Assembly (NCBI GenBank): GCA_037893245.1
Contig: JBAIAA010001504.1
Location: 78,931 to 142,930 of the forward strand
Length of the DNA stretch: 64,000 nucleotides
Source: Crossaster papposus
Lineage: Eukaryota; Echinodermata; Asteroidea; Velatida; Solasteridae
Direction of reading: 5' to 3'
Under the pieces are notes generated by a model. That model had not been told where the DNA came from. It did no database searches and saw only the letters and a program-made list of their open reading frames with translations. Positions 50,178 to 60,776 of the stretch are shown here, piece by piece. The position numbers and the translations under genes were made by a program. The first letter of the stretch is position 1; each line of letters starts with the position of its first letter.

Positions 50178-53100
50178 AAACACATGATGTTGGAACAAGC
50201 CCTCGAGTTAAATATGTAAAGGGAAAGAAGTGTGCATAAGAAATATGTAAAGGGAAAGAAGTGTGCATAAGAAATATGTAAAGGGAAAGAAGTGTGCATA
50301 AGAAATATGTAAAGGGAAAGAAGTGTGCATAAGAAATATGTAAAGGGAAAGAAGTGTGCATAAGAAATATGTAAAGGGAAAGACGTGTGCATAAGAAATA
50401 TGTAAAGGGAAAGAAGTGTGCATAAGAAATATGTAAAGGAAAAGAAGTGTGCATAAGAAATATGTAAAGGGAAAGAAGTGTGCATAAGAAATATGTAAAG
50501 GGACAGAAGTGTGCATAAGAAATATGTAAAAGGAAAGAAGTGTGCATAAGAAATATGTAAAGGGAAAGAAGTGTGCATAAGAAATATGTAAAGGGAAAGA
50601 AGTGTGCATAAGAAATATGTAAAGGGAAAGAAGTGTGCATAATAATCATGTAAAGGGAAAGAAGTGTGCATAAGAAATATGTAAAGGGAACGAAGTGTGT
50701 ATAAGAAATATGTAAAGGGAAAGAAGTGTGCATAAGAAATATGTAAAGGGAAAGAAGTGTGCATAAGAAATAAACACATATGTCGGGACAAGCCCTCGAG
50801 TTAAATATGTAAAGGGAAAGAAGTGTGCATAAGAAATATGTGAAGGGAAAGAAGTGTGCATAAGAAATATGTAAAGGGAAAGAAGTGTGCATAAGAAATA
50901 TGTAAAGGGAAAGAAGTGTGCATAAGAAATATGTAAAGGGAAAGAAGTGTGCATAAGAAATAAACACATGATGTCGGGACAAGCCCTCGAGTTAAATATG
51001 TAAAGGGAAAGAAGTGTGCATAAGAAATATGTAAAGGGAAAGAAGTGTGCATAAGAAATATGTAAAGGGAAAGAAGTGTGCATAAGAAATATGTAAAGGG
51101 AAAGAAGTGTGCATAAGAAATATGTAAAGGGAAAGAAGTGTGCATAAGAAATATGTAAAGGGAAAGAAGTGTGCATAGGAAATATGTAAAGGGAAAGAAG
51201 TGTGCATAAGAAATATGTAAAGGGAAAGAAGTGTGCATAAGAAATATGTAAAGGGAAAGAAGTGTGCATAAGAAATATGTAAAGGGAAAGAAGTGTGCAT
51301 AATAAATATATAAAGGGAAAGAAGTGTGCATAAGAAATATGTAAAGGGAAAGAAGTGTGCATAAGAAATATGTAAAGGGAAAGAAGTGTGCATAAGAAAT
51401 ATGTAAAGGGAAAGAAGTGTGCATAGGAAATATGTAAAGGGAAAGAAGTGTGCATAAGAAATATGTAAAGGGAAAGAAGTGTGCATAAGAAATATGTAAA
51501 GGGAAAGAAGTGTGCATAAGAAATATGTAAAGGGACAGAAGTGTGCATAAGAAATATGTAAAAGGAAAGAAGTGTGCATAAGAAATATGTAAAGGGAAAG
51601 AAGTGTGCATAAGAAATATGTAAAGGGAAAGAAGTGTGCATAAGAAATATGTAAAGGGAAAGAAGTGTGCATAATAATCATGTAAAGGGAAAGAAGTGTG
51701 CATAAGAAATATGTAAAGGGAACGAAGTGTGTATAAGAAATATGTAAAGGGAAAGAAGTGTGCATAAGAAATATGTAAAGGGAAAGAAGTGTGCATAAGA
51801 AATAAACACATGATGTCGGGACAAGCCCTCGAGTTAAATATGTAAAGGGAAAGAAGTGTGCATAAGAAATATGTGAAGGGAAAGAAGTGTGCATAAGAAA
51901 TATGTAAAGGGAAAGAAGTGTGCATAAGAAATATGTAAAGGGAAAGAAGTGTGCATAAGAAATATGTAAAGGGAAAGAAGTGTGCATAAGAAATAAACAC
52001 ATGATGTCGGGACAAGCCCTCGAGTTAAATATGTAAAGGGAAAGAAGTGTGCATAAGAAATATGTAAAGGGAAAGAAGTGTGCATAAGAAATATGTAAAG
52101 GGACAGAAGTGTGCATAAGAAATATGTAAAGGGAAAGAAGTGTGCATAGGAAATATGTAAAGGGAAAGAAGTGTGCATAAGAAATATGTAAAGGGAAAGA
52201 AGTGTGCATAAGAAATATGTAAAGGGAAAGAAGTGTGCATAAGAAATATGTAAAGGGAAAGAAGTGTGCATAAGAAATATATAAAGGGAAAGAAGTGTGC
52301 ATAAGAAATATGTAAAGGGAAAGAAGTGTGCATAAGAAATATGTAAAGGGAAAGAAGTGTGCATAAGAAATATGTAAAGGGAAAGAAGTGTGCATAGGAA
52401 ATATGTAAAGGGAAAGAAGTGTGCATAAGAAATATGTAAAGGGAAAGAAGTGTGCATAAGAAATATGTAAAGGGAAAGAAGTGTGCATAAGAAATATGTA
52501 AAGGGAAAGAAGTGTGCATAAGAAATATGTAAAGGGAAAGAAGTGTGCATAAGAAATATGTAAAGGGAAAGAAGTGTGCATAAGAAATATGTAAAGGGAA
52601 AGAAGTGTGCATAAGAAATATGTAAAGGGAAAGAAGTGTGCATAAGAAATATGTAAAGGGAAAGAAGTGTGCATAAGAAATATGTAAAGGGAAAGAAGTG
52701 TGCATAAGAAATATGTAAAGGGAAAGAAGTGTGCATAAGAAATATGTAAAGGGAAAGAAGTGTGCATAAGAAATATGTAAAGGGAAAGAAGTGTGCATAA
52801 GAAATATGTAAAGGGAAAGAAGTGTGCATAAGAAATATGTAAAGGGAAAGAAGTGTGCATAAGAAATAAACACATGATGTGGGAACAAGCCCTCGAGTTA
52901 AATATGTAAAGGGAAAGAAGTGTTCATAAGAAATATGTAAAGGGAAAGAAGTGTGCATAAGAAATATGTAAAGGGAAAGAAGTGTGCATAAGAAATATGT
53001 AAAGGGAAAGAAGTGTGCATAAGAAATATGTAAAGGGAAAGAAGTGTGCATAAGAAATATGTAAAGGGAAAGAAGTGTGCATAAGAAATATGTAAAGGGA

Positions 53101-53492
53101 AAGAAGTGTGCATAAGAAATATGTAAAGGGAAAGAAGTGTGCATAAGAAATATGTAAAGGGAAAGAAGTTTGCATAAGAAATATGTAAAGGGACAGAAGT
53201 GTGCATAAGAAATATGTAAAAGGAAAGAAGTGTGCATAAGAAATATGTAAAGGGAAAGAAGTGTGCATAAGAAATATGTAAAGGCAAAGAAGTGTGCATA
53301 AGAAATATGTAAAGGGAAAGAAGTGTGCATAATAATCATGTAAAGGGAAAGAAGTGTGCATAAGAAATATGTAAAGGGAAAGAAGTGTGTATAAGAAATA
53401 TGTAAAGGGAAAGAAGTGTGCATAAGAAATATGTAAAGGGAAAGAAGTGTGCATAAGAAATATGTAAAGGGAAAGAAGTGTGCATAAGAAAT

Positions 53493-55088
53493 AAACACAT
53501 GATGTCGGGACAAGCCCTCGAGTTAAATATGTAAAGGGAAAGAAGTGTGCATAAGAAATATGTGAAGGGAAAGAAGTGTGCATAAGAAATATGTAAAGGG
53601 AAAGAAGTGTGCATAAGAAATATGTAAAGGGAAAGAAGTGTGCATAAGAAATATGTAAAGGGAAAGAAGTGTGCATAAGAAATAAACACATGATGTCGGG
53701 ACAAGCCCTCGAGTTAAATATGTAAAGGGAAAGAAGTGTGCATAAGAAATATGTAAAGGGAAAGAAGTGTGCATAAGAAATATGTAAAGGGAAAGAAGTG
53801 TGCATAAGAAATAAACACATGATGTCGGGACAAGCCCTCGAGTTAAATATGTAAAGGGAAAGAAGTGTGCATAAGAAATATGTAAAGGGAAAGAAGTGTG
53901 CATAAGAAATATGTAAAGGGAAAGAAGTGTGCATAAGAAATATGTAAAGGGAAAGAAGTGTGCATAAGAAATATGTAAAGGGAAAGAAGTGTGCATAAGA
54001 AATATGTAAAGGGAAAGAAGTGTGCATAGGAAATATGTAAAGGGAAAGAAGTGTGCATAAGAAATATGTAAAGGGAAAGAAGTGTGCATAAGAAATATGT
54101 AAAGGGAAAGAAGTGTGCATAAGAAATATGTAAAGGGAAAGAAGTGTGCATAAGAAATATGTAAAGGGAAAGAAGTGTGCATAAGAAATATGTAAAGGGA
54201 AAGAAGTGTGCATAAGAAATATGTAAAGGGAAAGAAGTGTGCATAAGAAATATGTAAAGGGAAAGAAGTGTGAATAAGAAATATGTAAAGGGAAAGAAGT
54301 GTGCATAAGAAATATGTAGAGGGAAAGAAGTGTGCATAAGAAATATGTAAAGGGAAAGAAGTGTGCATAAGAAATATGTAAAAGGAAAGAAGTGTGCATA
54401 AGAAATATGTAAAGGGAAAGAAGTGTGCATAAGAAATATGTAAAGGGAAAGAAGTGTGCATAAGAAATATGTAAAGGGAAAGAAGTGTGCATAAGAAATA
54501 TGTAAAGGGAAAGAAGTGTGCATAAGAAATATGTAAAGGGAAAGAAGTGTGCATAAGAAATATGTAAAGGGAAAGAAGTGTGCATAAGAAATATGTAAAG
54601 GGAAAGAAGTGTGCATAAGAAATATGTAAAGGGAAAGAAGTGTGCATAAGAAATATGTAAAGGGAAAGAAGTGTGCATAAGAAATATGTAAAGGGAAAGA
54701 AGTGTGCATAAGAAATATGTAAAGGGAAAGAAGTGTGCATAAGAAATATGTAAAGGGAAAGAAGTGTGCATAAGAAATATGTAAAGGGAAAGAAGTGTGC
54801 ATAAGAAATATGTAAAGGTAAAGAAGTGTGCATAAGAAATATGTAAAGGGAAAGAAGTGTGCATAAGAAATATGTAAAGGGAAAGAAGTGTGCATAAGAA
54901 ATATGTAAAGGGAAAGATGTGTGCATAATAAATATGTAAAGGGAAAGAAGTGTGCATAAGAAATATGTAAAGTGAAAGAAGTGTGCATAAGAAATATGTA
55001 AAGGGAAAGAAGTGTGCATAAGAAATATGTAAAGGGAAAGAAGTGTGCATAAGAAATATGTAAAGGGAAAGAAGTGTGCATAAGAAAT
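53493..55088. repeat. 1,596-bp repeat of a B-allele module triad
   Basis: B modules at 53493, 53684 and 53813 (191 + 129 bp) are repeated at 55089, 55280 and 55409, all at an offset of 1,596 bp (3 x 36 + 48 x 31). Beyond the triads, internal markers drift (the CATAGG unit is at +216 in one copy and +154 in the other), so unit gain or loss has occurred within the copies. Confidence 0.8.
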
Positions 55089-56752
55089 AAACACATGATG
55101 TCGGGACAAGCCCTCGAGTTAAATATGTAAAGGGAAAGAAGTGTGCATAAGAAATATGTGAAGGGAAAGAAGTGTGCATAAGAAATATGTAAAGGGAAAG
55201 AAGTGTGCATAAGAAATATGTAAAGGGAAAGAAGTGTGCATAAGAAATATGTAAAGGGAAAGAAGTGTGCATAAGAAATAAACACATGATGTCGGGACAA
55301 GCCCTCGAGTTAAATATGTAAAGGGAAAGAAGTGTGCATAAGAAATATGTAAAGGGAAAGAAGTGTGCATAAGAAATATGTAAAGGGAAAGAAGTGTGCA
55401 TAAGAAATAAACACATGATGTCGGGACAAGCCCTCGAGTTAAATATGTAAAGGGAAAGAAGTGTGCATAAGAAATATGTAAAGGGAAAGAAGTGTGCATA
55501 AGAAATATGTAAAGGGAAAGAAGTGTGCATAAGAAATATGTAAAGGGAAAGAAGTGTGCATAGGAAATATGTAAAGGGAAAGAAGTGTGCATAATAAATA
55601 TGTAAAGGGAAAGAAGTGTGCATAAGAAATATGTAAAGGGAAAGAAGTGTGCATAAGAAATATGTAAAGGGAAAGAAGTGTGCATAAGAAATATGTAAAG
55701 GGAAAGAAGTGTGCATAAGAAATATGTAAAGGGAAAGAAGTGTGCATAAGAAATATGTAAAGGGAAAGAAGTGTGCATAAGAAATATGTAAAGGGAAAGA
55801 AGTGTGAATAAGAAATATGTAAAGGGAAAGAAGTGTGCATAAGAAATATGTAAAGGGAAAGAAGTGTGCATAAGAAATATGTAAAGGGAAAGAAGTGTGC
55901 ATAAGAAATATGTAAAAGGAAAGAAGTGTGCATAAGAAATATGTAAAGGGAAAGAAGTGTGCATAAGAAATATGTAAACGGAAAGAAGTGTGCATAAGAA
56001 ATATGTAAAGGGAAAGAAGTGTGCATAAGAAATATGTAAAGGGAAAGAAGTGTGCATAAGAAATATGTAAAGGGAAAGAAGTGTGCATAAGAAATATGTA
56101 AAGGGAAAGAAGTGTGCATAAGAAATATGTAAAGGGAAAGAAGTGTGCATAAGAAATATGTAAAGGGAAAGAAGTGTGAATAAGAAATATGTAAAGGGAA
56201 AGAAGTGTGCATAAGAAATATGTAAAGGGAAAGAAGTGTGCATAAGAAATATGTAAAGGGAAAGAGGTGTGCATAAGAAATATGTAAAGGGAAAGAAGTG
56301 TGCATAAGAAATAAACACATGATGTGGGAACAAGCCCTCGAGTTAAATATGTAAAGGGAAAGAAGTGTGCATAAGAAATATGTAAAGGGAAAGAAGTGTG
56401 CATAAGAAATATGTAAAGGGAAAGAAGTGTGCATAAGAAATATGTAAAGGGAAAGAAGTGTGCATAAGAAATATGTAAAGGGAAAGAAGTGTGCATAAGA
56501 AATATGTAAAGGGAAAGAAGAGTGCATAAGAAATATGTAAAGGGAAAGAAGTGTGCATAAGAAATATGTAAAGGGAAAGAAGTGTGCATAAGAAATATGT
56601 AAAGGGAAAGAAGTGTGAATAAGAAATATGTAAAGGGAAAGAAGTGTGCATAAGAAATATGTAAAGGGAAAGAAGTGTGCATAAGAAATATGTAAAGGGA
56701 AAGAGGTGTGCATAAGAAATATGTAAAGGGAAAGAAGTGTGCATAAGAAATA

Positions 56753-59700
56753 AACACATGATGTGGGAACAAGCCCTCGAGTTAAATATGTAAAGGGAAA
56801 GAAGTGTGCATAAGAAATATGTAAAGGGAAAGAAGTGTGCATAAGAAATATGTAAAGGGAAAGAAGTGTGCATAAGAAATATGTAAAGGGAAAGAAGTGT
56901 GCATAAGAAATATGTAAAGGGAAAGAAGTGTGCATAAGAAATATGTAAAGGGAAAGAAGTGTGCATAAGACATATGTAAAGGGAAAGAAGTGTGCATAAG
57001 AAATATGTAAAGGGAAAGAAGTGTGCATAAGAAATATGTAAAGGGACAGAAGTGTGCATAAGAAATATGTAAAAGGAAAGAAGTGTGCATAAGAAATATG
57101 TAAAGGGAAAGAAGTGTGCATAAGAAATATGTAAAAGGAAAGAAGTGTGCATAAGAAATATGTAAAGGGAAAGAAGTGTGCATAAGAAATATGTAAAGGG
57201 AAAGAAGTGTGCATAAGAAATATGTAAAGGGAAAGAAGTGTGCATAATAAATATGTAAAGGGAAAGAAGTGTGCATAAGAAATACGTAAAGGGAAAGAAG
57301 TGTGTATAAGAAATATGTAAAGGGAAAGAAGTGTGCATAAGAAATATGTAAAGGGAAAGAAGTGTGCATAAGAAATATGTAAAGGGAAAGAAGTGTGCAT
57401 AAGAAATATGTAAAGGGAAAGAAGTGTGCATAAGAAATATGTAAAGGGAAAGAAGTGTGCATAAGAAATATGTAAAGGGAAAGAAGTGTGCATAAGAAAT
57501 ATGTAAAGGGAAAGAAGTGTGCATAAGAAATATGTAAAGGGAAAGAAGTGTGCATAAGAAATATGTAAAGGGAAAGAAGTGTGCATAGGAAATATGTAAA
57601 GGGAAAGAAGTGTGCATAAGAAATATGTAAAGGGAAAGAAGTGTGCATAAGAAATATGTAAAGGGAAAGAAGTGTACATAAGAAATATGTAAAGGGAAAG
57701 GAGTGTGCATAAGAAATATGTAAAGGGAAAGAAGTGTGCATAAGAAATATGTAAAGGGAAAGAAGTGTGCATAAGAAATATGTAAAGGGAAAGAAGTGTG
57801 CATAAGAAATATGTAAATGGAAAGAAGTGTGCATAAGAAATATGTAAAGGGAAATAAGTGTGCATAAGAAATATGTAAAGGGAAAGAAGTGTGCATAAGA
57901 AATATGTAAAGGGAAAGAAGTGTGCATAAGAAATATGTAAAGGGAAAGAAGTGTGCATAAGAAATATGTAAAGGGAAAGAAGTGTGCATAAGAAATATGT
58001 AAAGGGAAAGAAGTGTGCATAAGAAATATGTAAAGGGAAAGAAGTGTGCATAAGAAATATGTAAAGGGAAAGAAGTGTGCATAAGAAATATGTAAAGGGA
58101 AAGAAGTGTGCATAAGAAATATGTAAAGGGAAAGAAGTGTGCATAAGAAATATGTAAAGGGAAAGAAGTGTGCATAAGAAATATGTAAAGGGACAGAAGT
58201 GTGCATAAGAAATATGTAAAGGGAAAGAAGTGTGCATAGGAAATATGTAAAGGAAAAGAAGTGTGCATAAGAAATATGTAAAGGGAAAGAAGTGTGCATA
58301 AGAAATATGTAAAGGGAAAGAAGTGTGCATAAGAAATATGTAAAGGGAAAGAAGTGTGCATAAGAAATATGTAAAGGGAAAGAAGTGTGCATAAGAAATA
58401 TGTAAAGGGAAAGAAGTGTGCATAAGAAATATGTAAAGGGAAAGAAGTGTGCATACGAAATATGTAAAGGGAAAGAAGTGTGCATAAGAAATATGTAAAG
58501 GGAAAGAAGTGTGCATAAGAAATATGTAAAGGGAAAGAAGTGTGCATAAGAAATATGTAAAGGGAAAGAAGTGTGCATAAGAAATATGTAAAGGGAAAGA
58601 AGTGTGCATAAGAAATATGTAAAGGGAAAGAAGTGTGCATAAGAAATATGTAAAGGGAAAGAAGTTTGCATAAGAAATATGTAAAGGGAAAGAAGTGTGC
58701 ATAAAAAAATAAACACATGATGTCGGGACAAGCCCTCGAGTTAAATATGTAAAGGGAAAGAAGTGTGCATAAGAAATATGTAAAGGGAAAGAAGTGTGCA
58801 TAAGAAATATGTAAAGGGAAAGAAGTGTGCATAAGAAATATGTAAAGGGAAAGAAGTGTGCATAAGAAATATGTAAAGGGAAAGAAGTGTGCATAAGAAA
58901 TATGTAAAGGGAAAGAAGTTTGCATAAGAAATATGTAAAGGGACAGAAGTGTGCATAAGAAATATGTAAAAGGAAAGAAGTGTGCATAAGAAATATGTAA
59001 AGGGAAAGAAGTGTGCATAAGAAATATGTAAAGGCAAAGAAGTGTGCATAAGAAATATGTAAAGGGAAAGAAGTGTGCATAATAATCATGTAAAGGGAAA
59101 GAAGTGTGCATAAGAAATATGTAAAGGGAAAGAAGTGTGTATAAGAAATATGTAAAGGGAAAGAAGTGTGCATAAGAAATATGTAAAGGGAAAGAAGTGT
59201 GCATAAGAAATAAACACATGATGTCGGGACAAGCCCTCGAGTTAAATATGTAAAGGGAAAGAAGTGTGCATAAGAAATATGTGAAGGGAAAGAAGTGTGC
59301 ATAAGAAATATGTAAAGGGAAAGAAGTGTGCATAAGAAATATGTAAAGGGAAAGAAGTGTGCATAAGAAATATGTAAAGGGAAAGAAGTGTGCATAAGAA
59401 ATAAACACATGATGTCGGGACAAGCCCTCGAGTTAAATATGTAAAGGGAAAGAAGTGTGCATAAGAAATATGTAAAGGGAAAGAAGTGTGCATAAGAAAT
59501 ATGTAAAGGGAAAGAAGTGTGCATAAGAAATATGTAAAGGGAAAGAAGTGTGCATAAGAAATATGTAAAGGGAAAGAAGTGTGCATAAGAAATATGTAAA
59601 GGGAAAGAAGTGTGCATAGGAAATATGTAAAGGGAAAGAAGTGTGCATAAGAAATATGTAAAGGGAAAGAAGTGTGCATAAGAAATATGTAAAGGGAAAG

Positions 59701-60740
59701 AAGTGTGCATAAGAAATATGTAAAGGGAAAGAAGTGTGCATAAGAAATATATAAAGGGAAAGAAGTGTGCATAAGAAATATGTAAAGGGAAAGAAGTGTG
59801 CATAAGAAATATGTAAAGGGAAAGAAGTGTGCATAAGAAATATGTAAAGGGAAAGAAGTGTGCATAGGAAATATGTAAAGGGAAAGAAGTGTGCATAAGA
59901 AATATGTAAAGGGAAAGAAGTGTGCATAAGAAATATGTAAAGGGAAAGAAGTGTGCATAAGAAATATGTAAAGGGAAAGAAGTGTGCATAAGAAATATGT
60001 AAAGGGAAAGAAGTGTGCATAAGAAATATGTAAAGGGAAAGAAGTGTGCATAAGAAATATGTAAAGGGAAAGAAGTGTGCATAAGAAATATGTAAAGGGA
60101 AAGAAGTGTGCATAAGAAATATGTAAAGGGAAAGAAGTGTGCATAAGAAATATGTAAAGGGAAAGAAGTGTGCATAAGAAATATGTAAAGGGAAAGAAGT
60201 GTGCATAAGAAATATGTAAAGGGAAAGAAGTGTGCATAAGAAATATGTAAAGGGAAAGAAGTGTGCATAAGAAATATGTAAAGGGAAAGAAGTGTGCATA
60301 AGAAATATGTAAACGGAAAGAAGTGTGCATAAGAAATATGTAAAGGGAAAGAAGTGTGCATAAGAAATATGTAAAGGGAAAGAAGTGTGCATAAGAAATA
60401 TGTAAACGGAAAGAAGTGTGCATAAGAAATATGTAAAGGGAAAGAAGTGTGCATAAGAAATATGTAAAGGGAAAGAAGTGTGCATAAGAAATATGTAAAG
60501 GGAAAGAAGTGTGCATAAGAAATATGTAAAGGGAAAGAAGTGTGCATAAGAAATATGTAAAGGGACAGAAGTGTGCATAAGAAATATGTAAAGGGAAAGA
60601 AGTGTGAATAAGAAATATGTAAAGGGAAAGAAGTGTGCATAAGAAATATGTAAAGGGAAAGAAGTGTGCATAAGAAATATGTAAAGGGAAAGAGGTGTGC
60701 ATAAGAAATATGTAAAGGGAAAGAAGTGTGCATAAGAAAT
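56753..60740. repeat. Right part of the B-allele domain
   Basis: Modules lie at 58711, 59212 and 59403 only. The long unit before module 58711 has an extra A (CATAAAAAAAT). A marker cluster (GTGTAC at 57676, then GGAGTG near 57701) recurs 4,051 bp later at 61727 and 61752. The offset equals four modules, 126 units and that one extra base, so a duplicated segment spans this zone and the right end of the window. Confidence 0.75.
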
Positions 60741-60776
60741 AAACACATGATGTGGGAACAAGCCCTCGAGTTAAAT
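60741..60776. repeat. 36-bp module, last of 84, typical A allele
   Basis: This entry serves as the type description of the module. It starts AAACACATGATGTGGGAAC, continues through CAAGCC and CTCGAG, and ends TTAAAT. It contains an inverted repeat ACAT-G-ATGT, a short GGG/CCC stem potential, and CTCGAG with one CpG (two CpGs in the B allele). The last four bases AAAT repeat the four bases just before the module, so the module is bounded by AAAT direct repeats. It has no terminal inverted repeats or coding capacity. Its minus strand carries the only TAA of the long unit. Confidence 0.93.

Larger units (their letters stand above)
50178..60776. repeat. Domain rich in B-allele modules
   Basis: Module starts are 50178, 50772, 50962, 51804, 51995, 52868, 53493, 53684, 53813, 55089, 55280, 55409, 56313, 56752, 58711, 59212, 59403 and 60741. 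Thirteen are the B allele (GTCGGGAC). The A type occurs at 52868, 56313, 56752 and 60741, and a derivative (GTTGGAAC) at 50178. B modules come in pairs 190-191 bp apart (50772/50962, 51804/51995, 53493/53684, 55089/55280, 59212/59403), with a GTGAAGGG unit just after the first member. Module 50772 is 35 bp long. An AATAATCATG variant precedes the pairs near 50645, 51675, 53335 and 59085. Confidence 0.92.

Noticed and set aside
13250-59438. CENP-B-box-like site in the B-allele module (CGGGA)
   Set aside because: Only a five-base fragment matches, and the TTCG half of the box is absent at the required spacing.
59403-60741. Further copy of the 1,338-bp higher-order repeat, because modules 59403 and 60741 are also 1,338 bp apart
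   Set aside because: The first module is the B allele, and the markers expected at +72 and +211 are absent. The equal distance is 42 units by coincidence.
60741-60776. 36-bp module as a SINE, tRNA-derived piece or DNA transposon remnant
   Set aside because: I find no A or B box on either strand, no terminal inverted repeats and no poly-A tail. A fixed insertion site and AAAT direct repeats are explained more simply by one microhomology event.
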